A DNA stretch of 64,000 nt. Source: Croceibacterium aestuarii (GTDB lineage Bacteria; Pseudomonadota; Alphaproteobacteria; Sphingomonadales; Sphingomonadaceae). The stretch's first letter is position 1; each line of letters opens with the position of its first letter. The stretch lies in the NCBI RefSeq assembly GCF_030657335.1, contig NZ_CP131039.1:1442501-1506500 (forward strand), given 5' to 3'. The position numbers were made by a program, and so were the translations under genes. Shown here one piece after another: positions 57,679 through 64,000 of the stretch. Under the pieces are notes generated by a model. The model saw only the letters and a list, made by a program, of their open reading frames with translations. It did no database searches and was not told the origin of the DNA.

Positions 57679-59252
57679 GAGGTCACCCCCGCCACCTCGG
57701 CCGTCCCCTGTTCGGCTTCCGCCCAGGCGCCGGCGCGGCGCAGAAACTGCTCCTGATTCGGCAGCGTATCGACCGCGCGGCGGAAATCTTGCCGCATCTG
57801 CCGCAAGGCCAGCGCGACCTTGGCCTCGTCCAGCGAGTCGACGACTGGATCCCATGCTTCGGGCCAGAGATTCTGACCGAGCATGACCGCGACCCAGCTC
57901 GTAACGCCGAACAGTTCGGCACCTTCGCGGAAAATCCGTCCGTGAAGCCGCCAGAGCTCCATCTTGCGCTTGAGGCTGTCCGGCACGTCCATGTCGCGCA
58001 CCGTGCGCCAGAACGCCGTGTCGTCCCGCTGCGTCGCCTTGTAGTGGAGGATGATGAAATCGCGTACGTCGTCGTACATCTCGCTCATGCCGCGATTGTA
58101 CTCGTCGCGTTCGGCCGGGCTGATCGGCTTGCCGGGAAACAGCGCAAGCAGGCGCTGGATGCCGTTCTGTATCAGGTGAATGCTGGTCGATTCGAGCGGC
58201 TCGAGAAAGCCCGAGGACAGTCCGAGCGCCACGACGTTGCGGTTCCAGCTGCGCGTGCGTCGCCCCGTGGCGAATCGGATGGTTCTCGGCTCGGCGAGGA
58301 TCTCACCCTCGACATTCGCGAGCAGTATCTCGCGCGCCTCATCTTCGGCCAGGAAGCTGCTGGCGAAGACGTGGCCGTTGCCCATGCGGTGCTGCAGCGG
58401 GATGCGCCATTGCCATCCGGCGCCGTGTGCGGTCGAGCGCGTGAAGGGGTCCGGCGACCCGGTGAGCGCCGTCGGCACGGCGATCGCGCGATCACAGGGT
58501 AGCCAACGGCTCCAATCGTCCCATCCGGTCTCGAGCTCCTGCTCGATCAGCAGCCCACGAAATCCCGAGCAATCGATGAACAGGTCGCCGGCAATCCGCT
58601 CGCCGCTCTCCAAGACGATTGCCGCCACGTTGCCCGTTTCGCCTTCCCTTTCAACCCCTACGATCTTCCCTTCTTTCCTGACCACGCCCTGGCGTTCCGC
58701 AACGCCGCGCAGGAAGCGAGCATAGAGCGATGCGTCGAAATGAAAGGCGTAGAAGATGTGCTGCAGCGGCGACTTCGCGTCGGGCGAGGGACGTCCGAAC
58801 CGGCGCTGTGCGGCGGCGATCGCGTTGACGCAGTAGTCGTCGATCGGCCCGGGATCGCCGATCTGCCGTTCGCGCAGCCACAATTGATGGAACGGAATGC
58901 CGTGAATATCGCTGCCGTAATTGCCGAACGGGTGCAGGTAGCGGTCTCCCTGCTTGCCCCAGTTCACGAACTCGATGCCCAGTTTGAAAGTGCCGCGGGT
59001 GGCTTTGAGGAACGCGTTTTCGTTGATATCGAGCATTCGGTTGAAATGGATGATCGGGGGAATTGTCGCTTCGCCGACACCTACCGTGCCAATGGCGTCC
59101 GACTCGACCAGCGTGATCCGGCGCCGGCCGTTGTTGAGGAAGCGCGTGAACGCCGCAGCCGCCATCCAGCCGGCCGTACCGCCGCCCACGATGACAAGAT
59201 CGCCAACTTCGGTATCGCTACCTTTTCCCCCGTAGCCGGCCGCTGCCTGCAT
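57675..59252 (-). CDS. Tryptophan halogenase family flavoprotein (3 of 3 intact)
   Basis: This 525-residue protein starts at MQAAAGYGGKGSDTEVGDLV after the site GGGAGGGGAACG. The FAD loop GGGTAGWM is at 23-30. The halogenase lysine is Lys90 in GTFKLGIEF, WQWRIP is at 280-285 and EPLEST is at 351-356. It is the first gene of the minus-strand halogenase-halogenase-cupin operon. It is divergent from the TonB receptor across a 132-base gap that carries a LacI-type box, so receptor and halogenases should respond to the same sugar. Confidence 0.92.
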   Translation of the reverse strand: MQAAAGYGGKGSDTEVGDLVIVGGGTAGWMAAAAFTRFLNNGRRRITLVESDAIGTVGVGEATIPPIIHFNRMLDINENAFLKATRGTFKLGIEFVNWGKQGDRYLHPFGNYGSDIHGIPFHQLWLRERQIGDPGPIDDYCVNAIAAAQRRFGRPSPDAKSPLQHIFYAFHFDASLYARFLRGVAERQGVVRKEGKIVGVEREGETGNVAAIVLESGERIAGDLFIDCSGFRGLLIEQELETGWDDWSRWLPCDRAIAVPTALTGSPDPFTRSTAHGAGWQWRIPLQHRMGNGHVFASSFLAEDEAREILLANVEGEILAEPRTIRFATGRRTRSWNRNVVALGLSSGFLEPLESTSIHLIQNGIQRLLALFPGKPISPAERDEYNRGMSEMYDDVRDFIILHYKATQRDDTAFWRTVRDMDVPDSLKRKMELWRLHGRIFREGAELFGVTSWVAVMLGQNLWPEAWDPVVDSLDEAKVALALRQMRQDFRRAVDTLPNQEQFLRRAGAWAEAEQGTAEVAGVTS

Positions 59253-59356
59253 CGTTCCCCTCCCGCTTTTGCACCTTGCCCCGCATGGACCCACTTGCCA
59301 AGGGTCCCCGGAATGAATATCGAATAGGGGAGAGTGACTAAGGGCCTGCCAGAAAA

Positions 59357-59370
59357 TGGTAGCGCTAACA
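59357..59370. promoter_or_regulatory. LacI-type operator (xyl-box) between the TonB receptor and the halogenase operon
   Basis: TGGTAGCGCTAACA is, from memory, identical to the xyl-box described for the XylR-controlled xylan utilisation system of Xanthomonas campestris. It ends 14 bases before the receptor GTG start and overlaps its leader, so it supports that start over a GTG at 59334. It is 104 bases from the halogenase start. Confidence 0.8.
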
Positions 59371-59384
59371 CGGGGGAGATTGGC

Positions 59385-62300
59385 GTGGCACAGCCTACGT
59401 TCGCACGCGTTTCGTTGGATTCAGATGGTAGCCGCTGGCTGCGCAACACCCTGCGGGGAGGGGCTTCGCTGCTCGCCGTCAGCTGTCTGCTGGCTTCGGG
59501 TGCAGCTTACGCCCAGGACGACCCGACAACGACCGAGACGGAAGTCGGCGGCGACGAAGCGCCGCCCGCAACGGACAATGTGATCGTTGTCACCGGCATC
59601 CGCCAATCGCTGGCGAATTCGCAGGACATCAAACGCGACGCCGATACGGTCCTCGATGCAATCACCGCGCAGGACATCGGCGCCCTTCCCGATCGGTCGG
59701 TAACCGAAGCCTTGCAGCGCGTTCCCGGGGTGGCCATCAATCGTTTCGCCGGCTCGAACGATCCGGACCACTTCTCGGTCGAAGGCTCGGGCGTGGTCGT
59801 GCGCGGCCTCAATTTCGTGCGCTCCGAATTCAACGGGCGCACCGCATTCGTCGCGGGCGTCGGCGGCCAGGCGCTCAATTTTGCCGACGTGCCCTCCGAA
59901 CTGCTCGGCTCGGTCATCATCAACAAGAATTCCACCGCGGAGATGATCGAGGGTGGCCTCGCCGGCACGGTCAACCTGAACACCCGCAAGCCGTTCGACC
60001 GCGATGGGTTCCACATCTCGTTCAGCGCGGAAGCGAACTACGGCGACCTGAGCGAGAAATGGACGCCGACCATCTCGGGGCTGATCAGCAATACCTGGGA
60101 CACGGATTCGGGCCGTTTCGGCCTCCTGGTCAGCGGCGCCTTCTCGCAGATCAAGAGCCGCGCCGACGGCATTCAGATCGCCAACTATCAGACCCGCGAC
60201 GGAGCATTTGTCGACGCCGCCAACACCGGAGGCGGCACTCAGATCTGCCGCAATCCGCTGCCGAGTTCGTCGGACACCATGACCCTGCCGCCACCGGGTG
60301 CAGCGTGCGGCTTCTTCGGCACCGCCGGGGCCGATGGTTTTGCCGACTACGCCACCTCGCAGGTGGCACCGGTGGGCGGCCAGTTCCGCACCCAGGAGTA
60401 CAACCGCAAGCGCGATGGTTTCACCGTTGCGGCGCAATGGGAAAGCCTCGATGGGGGGACCCGTGTGACGGCGGAATATATCCGTTCGCACACGACCAAC
60501 GCCTGGGGCGAATACACTTACGAAACCGCTCCCGACCTGGCCGAGTATTCGACCTACCCGCTCGGCTGCCAGCAGAACGAGGCAGGCCCGCCGACGTCGG
60601 CCGGGGATGCGACCGCGCGGGCTCAGTGCCCAGTCGGCGGTTTCGAGGACTACGTCTACGACGGGAACGGCCTGTTCCAGTCGGGCTACATCGTTAACGC
60701 CAGCAACGGCTGGCGCGGCGATCCTGCGGTTTCGCCGTACACCCCGATTGGGGGCGTGCAGCAATCGCTCGCCCGCCGCGGGGTCAGGGACGAAGTCCTC
60801 AATCAGGACTTCGGGCTAAATGTGGTATCGAAGCTGACTGATCGGCTGACGCTCGAAATCGACGGCCAATATGCCAAGTCGCACAAGCAAAACCTCGACG
60901 TCAGCGTGTTCGGATCGACCTTCGCCGACCAGGAACTCGACATTTCGGGCCAGTACCCGGTCATCATCCCGCACAAACCGCAGTTCCTTGGCTACACGTG
61001 GTCCACACCCGGGGCGGATCTCGCGAACGCCAGCGAAGCGGAATACTTCAATGATCCGCGCTTCCAGTTTTGGCGGGCAGCGATGGATCACAAGGAAGAC
61101 AGCACAGGCGACCAATATGCCATCAAGGGTGATCTCGCCTACGAATTCGACGACGATTCGTTCATTCGCCGGATCAAGGTCGGAGCGCGCTACCAAGATC
61201 GCGACCAGGTTGTTCGCTACACTACCTACAACTGGGGTATGCTGAGCGAGACGTGGTCGGGCAGCCGTCCAGTCAATTTCGAAGACACGGGGTCATCGAG
61301 CTCGGAGCGCTACAACTTCCCGAACTTCTTCCGCGGTCAAGTTCCCGGGCCTCCCGGAGCCCTTTACTACTCGGGCAACCTGATCGGCGATTACGATCAG
61401 TCGGTCGCGGACTTTCAGCAGATCCAGGACATGGCGACTGCGCTCGGCGGATCGCCGACCTGGGTGCCGTTGGCCGCCCGCAACGCGGGAACGCCCAATG
61501 CTGCAAACGCCGCCGGCTTCATTCCTCAGGATATCCAGCCTGTCGGACAAAAGGACAAAGCGGCCTACATCATGGCAAGCTTCGGCTCCGATGACGCGTT
61601 TGGCAGCGTCAGGCTCTCGGGCAACGTCGGCGTGCGCTATGTGGATACGAGCGTGACTTCTCGGGGTGAACTCGGCGTTCCGAGCCAGCAGGCGCTGAAT
61701 ATCGTCAGTTCGTATGACCAGAATTGCGCTGCTGTCGTGCCTCCGGGTGCGCCGCCGGGGACGCCTCCTTCGCGCCCTGGTGGAGCCTGTGCGCTCGGGC
61801 CCGCGGGGTACGCCGACCTTCAAGCTTTCGCCACCGGCGCGACAGCGACAAATGTGGCCAAGGCCAACTACCACTACTGGCTGCCGAGCCTTAATCTGAA
61901 GTTCGGTCTGAGCGACGAGCTGGTCCTGCGCCTTGCAGCATCGAAGGTGCTGACGCGGCCGGACAACTCGTACATTCGCAACTTCCTGACCGTCGGCTTC
62001 GATGTCGCAAGCGGGAACCTGACCGCTGAGACGGGCAACCCATACATCCGTCCGGCAACGGCCTGGCAGTTTGATGCCAGCATCGAATGGTACTTCGCCC
62101 GAGTTGGCTCGCTGACTTTCAACGGCTTCTACAAGTCGGTCGACAATTTTTTCTACCAGAACGTCTTCTCGCGCGACGTGACCAGCAACGGCGTCACCGA
62201 GAAGGTGTTCGTCCGGGGCCCCGACAATTACGATGGCACTGGCAAGATCAAGGGTTTCGAGCTGGCCTACCAGCAGACCTACGAATTCCTGCCGCAACCC

Positions 62301-62780
62301 TTCGACGGGCTCGGCTTGCAGGCCAACTATACCTATATCGAAAGCAAGGGGCTGCCGAACACCTTCCTCAACGGCGGCAACATCCCGAACACCTCGACCG
62401 TGCCGCCCGGCAATCTGCCGCTCGAGCAGCTCTCGAAGCACAACTTCAACGTCACCGCGTTCTACGAAAAGGGGCCGATTTCGCTGCGCGCAGCGTACAA
62501 CTGGCGCTCACGCTTCCTGCTTACCGCATCGGACGTGATCTTCCCGTACTACTCGATCTTTAACGAGCCGACCGGGCAGCTGGACGCCTCGATTTTCCTG
62601 AACCTTAAGGATGTTCTCAAGATCGACAATGATTTGAGGATCGGCGTTCAGGGGGTCAACCTGCTCAACGAGGTGACGAAAACGACCCAGGCCTATACCG
62701 GCGATCCGAAGGACCTGGCGCCGCGGTCTTACTTCATGAACGACCGCAGGTTCTCGTTCATTATTCGCGGCAATTTCTGA
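59385..62780 (+). CDS. TonB-dependent outer-membrane receptor
   Basis: This 1131-residue receptor has a long signal peptide (positively charged n-region, then GASLLAVSCLLASGAAYA, cleavage near residue 43). A TonB-box-like NVIVVTG (65-71) follows, and then the plug domain (about 75-200; DIGALPDRSVTEALQRVPGV). The rest is the 22-strand barrel, ending in SFIIRGNF with a terminal Phe. The start GTG 59385 follows GGGGGAG. It should import xylo- or arabinoxylo-oligosaccharides across the outer membrane using proton-motive force, and it heads its own transcript with a terminator at 62810. Confidence 0.93.
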   Translation: MAQPTFARVSLDSDGSRWLRNTLRGGASLLAVSCLLASGAAYAQDDPTTTETEVGGDEAPPATDNVIVVTGIRQSLANSQDIKRDADTVLDAITAQDIGALPDRSVTEALQRVPGVAINRFAGSNDPDHFSVEGSGVVVRGLNFVRSEFNGRTAFVAGVGGQALNFADVPSELLGSVIINKNSTAEMIEGGLAGTVNLNTRKPFDRDGFHISFSAEANYGDLSEKWTPTISGLISNTWDTDSGRFGLLVSGAFSQIKSRADGIQIANYQTRDGAFVDAANTGGGTQICRNPLPSSSDTMTLPPPGAACGFFGTAGADGFADYATSQVAPVGGQFRTQEYNRKRDGFTVAAQWESLDGGTRVTAEYIRSHTTNAWGEYTYETAPDLAEYSTYPLGCQQNEAGPPTSAGDATARAQCPVGGFEDYVYDGNGLFQSGYIVNASNGWRGDPAVSPYTPIGGVQQSLARRGVRDEVLNQDFGLNVVSKLTDRLTLEIDGQYAKSHKQNLDVSVFGSTFADQELDISGQYPVIIPHKPQFLGYTWSTPGADLANASEAEYFNDPRFQFWRAAMDHKEDSTGDQYAIKGDLAYEFDDDSFIRRIKVGARYQDRDQVVRYTTYNWGMLSETWSGSRPVNFEDTGSSSSERYNFPNFFRGQVPGPPGALYYSGNLIGDYDQSVADFQQIQDMATALGGSPTWVPLAARNAGTPNAANAAGFIPQDIQPVGQKDKAAYIMASFGSDDAFGSVRLSGNVGVRYVDTSVTSRGELGVPSQQALNIVSSYDQNCAAVVPPGAPPGTPPSRPGGACALGPAGYADLQAFATGATATNVAKANYHYWLPSLNLKFGLSDELVLRLAASKVLTRPDNSYIRNFLTVGFDVASGNLTAETGNPYIRPATAWQFDASIEWYFARVGSLTFNGFYKSVDNFFYQNVFSRDVTSNGVTEKVFVRGPDNYDGTGKIKGFELAYQQTYEFLPQPFDGLGLQANYTYIESKGLPNTFLNGGNIPNTSTVPPGNLPLEQLSKHNFNVTAFYEKGPISLRAAYNWRSRFLLTASDVIFPYYSIFNEPTGQLDASIFLNLKDVLKIDNDLRIGVQGVNLLNEVTKTTQAYTGDPKDLAPRSYFMNDRRFSFIIRGNF

Positions 62781-62809
62781 ACTCCCAGCGGACATTGCCA
62801 GACTCCGAC

Positions 62810-62838
62810 GCCGCCGCTCTCCGGAGCGGCGGCTTTTT
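62810..62838 (+). terminator. Rho-independent terminator after the TonB receptor
   Basis: The stem gccgccgctc / gagcggcggc has 10 pairs (62810-62819 and 62824-62833) around a four-base tccg loop and is followed by ttttt. It lies 30 bases after the receptor stop and 55 bases before the end of the convergent GH10 gene. Confidence 0.92.
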
Positions 62839-62892
62839 CTTTGTCACGATTCCTGCAAAGCGCCGCCGTTGACCCGGCCCGCCAAGCCGGGG

Positions 62893-64000
62893 TCAGGTAG
62901 CGGCCATGAACGAGCGGGCGAGCGCGGTGCGCAGCGGCTTGGGCCGGTAGTCCGAGGCGTAGGGGCTCCCGCGCACCTCCAGGCCGTCGTCGCGCGGGGC
63001 GAAACCCTGCAGCCAGTTGAAGCCGTCGACCATCCCCCAGACGAGGATGTCGCCCAGTTCGTCGTACTCCAGCATCAGGTCGAAGTAGCGCCGGGCGTAG
63101 TCGGCGACGCGCTCGTCGCGCAGCGCGATCTCGCCGGGCAACGCCTTGTCCTTTACGTCGAACTCGGTGATCAGCAGCTTGTAGCCCATGCCGACCACCT
63201 CATCGAGGAAGCGCCGCCAACCGGCCTCGTCATAAGAGCCGACGCCGGTCGCCGGATCGAGCGAGAACATCTCGATATGCGACTGAACGCCGAGCGCGTC
63301 GACGGGGACGCCGCGTTTGCGGAAGCCCTCGAGCAGGCGGAGCACGTCGTTGCAGTGATGGCGGTGCTGGGGCTCCCAGCTCATGTAGTCGTTGTAGACC
63401 AGTTGCCCGTCGGGCAGCTGCTCGCGCGCGCTGTGAAAGGCGAGGTCGAGCACCGCCTCCGGACTGCCCATGGCCCGGCTCAGGCTCGTTGCCAGGGTCC
63501 CATGGCTATCGTGATCGATGGCTTCGTTGACGACGTCGTAGCTATGGATCGTGCCGCGATAGCGATCGGTGACAGTGCGGATATGCTCGACGACCAGCCG
63601 CTCGGCTTCCCGCACCGGGTTGGCGCCGAAATCGTAGTCGTTGAGCCATTGGGGAAACCACTTGGGCCGATGCCACAGAAGGGTGTGGCCGCGCACCGCC
63701 AGGCTGTTGGCCTGCGCCCAGGCTACGATCGCGTCCATGCGCGCGAAATCGAAAGCTTCGGGGCCGGGGCGGGTGGCCTGCCACTTCAGCTCGTTTTCAG
63801 GGACCACAAGGCTGCATTCGCCTTTGACGATCGCCGCATAGGCGGGGTTGCCGATCGTACCGCCTTGCCGGCGTCCACCGGGGTTGGCGCCGATCGAGCT
63901 GCCGAAGCGCCGGCCCGACCGGCGAGAGAGGGTGTCGAGCGAGGGGCTTGGCACGCGGGCCATGCTGGCGGGCTCACCGCCGCGCCCGGCGAGGGTTGTG
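62893..64000 (-). CDS. GH10 endo-1,4-beta-xylanase (N-terminus outside the window)
   Basis: This GH10 TIM-barrel xylanase cleaves internal beta-1,4 bonds of xylan. Motifs, numbered from the ATG at 63963, are RGHTLLWH (91-98), the acid/base Glu147 in SYDVVNEAID and the nucleophile Glu267 in LLITEFDV. NDYMSWEP and ALGVQSHIEM are also typical. The frame stays open from that ATG to the window edge (preceding residues read TTLAGRGGEPAS), which looks like the end of a signal peptide. The real start is therefore probably beyond 64000. It is convergent with the TonB receptor and completes the arabinoxylan set. Confidence 0.94.
   Translation of the reverse strand, partial: TTLAGRGGEPASMARVPSPSLDTLSRRSGRRFGSSIGANPGGRRQGGTIGNPAYAAIVKGECSLVVPENELKWQATRPGPEAFDFARMDAIVAWAQANSLAVRGHTLLWHRPKWFPQWLNDYDFGANPVREAERLVVEHIRTVTDRYRGTIHSYDVVNEAIDHDSHGTLATSLSRAMGSPEAVLDLAFHSAREQLPDGQLVYNDYMSWEPQHRHHCNDVLRLLEGFRKRGVPVDALGVQSHIEMFSLDPATGVGSYDEAGWRRFLDEVVGMGYKLLITEFDVKDKALPGEIALRDERVADYARRYFDLMLEYDELGDILVWGMVDGFNWLQGFAPRDDGLEVRGSPYASDYRPKPLRTALARSFMAAT

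Noticed and set aside
59334-59384. Earlier GTG start for the TonB receptor
   Set aside because: It would place the LacI-type operator inside the coding sequence; the GTG at 59385 has a strong ribosome-binding site.

Overview
This 64 kb window is GC-rich chromosomal DNA of an alphaproteobacterium, most likely a sphingomonad (Sphingomonadales, perhaps an Erythrobacter or Altererythrobacter relative). The grounds are the 23S-5S-initiator tRNA order, the Ku/LigD pair, and a plant-glycan locus with a TonB-dependent receptor, several tryptophan-halogenase-like proteins and a JmjC-like cupin. This placement is inference; no 16S sequence is present. I saw no prophage, insertion sequence or CRISPR array.

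Layout. 1-2767: the 3' end of an rRNA operon (partial 23S, 5S, tRNA-fMet and a clear terminator). 2791-9350: a minus-strand envelope or exopolysaccharide cluster (LptF/G-type permease, two GT4-like glycosyltransferases, a multi-TM protein, a DUF2334 deacetylase-like protein and small exported proteins). 9460-11745: a secreted EEP-family protein, a frameshifted yaiI-type gene and three very small genes. 11812-15658: a non-homologous end-joining operon (ku, an MgtC-family membrane protein, ligD). 16097-19103: a Crp/Fnr regulator and an exported GH3 glycosidase.

19290-31844 is acyl-CoA metabolism: two valine-catabolism genes, a small lipoprotein/RidA/I78 chain, a MaoC hydratase, a TauD-type dioxygenase, and a complete beta-oxidation set (acyl-CoA dehydrogenase, dehydrogenase-hydratase fusion, thiolase). 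The last is divergent from an acyl-CoA ligase and a MerR regulator. 31841-39202 holds a minus-strand operon of unknown role (fused TPP-dependent E1, FabD-like acyltransferase lacking the malonyl-binding Arg, FAD monooxygenase, DUF3237). It is divergent from an intradiol dioxygenase and pobA.

39249-64000 is an arabinoxylan utilisation locus. Exported GH10 xylanase, GH43, GH51, an aldose epimerase and an esterase would release and process sugars. A TonB receptor and two MFS transporters would import them. An L-arabinose 1-dehydrogenase-like enzyme, a FAH-family protein and an L-arabonate dehydratase-like enzyme would oxidise arabinose. Two shared operator types tie it together: a LacI-type box (TGGTAGCGCTAACA and variants, three copies) and a FadR/GntR-type box (AATAGTCYGACAAATAG, two copies). 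The second probably answers to the FCD regulator encoded inside the locus. Three intact halogenase-like proteins, one degenerate paralogue and a cupin protein share these transcription units; their substrate is unknown, which makes them the most interesting part of the window.
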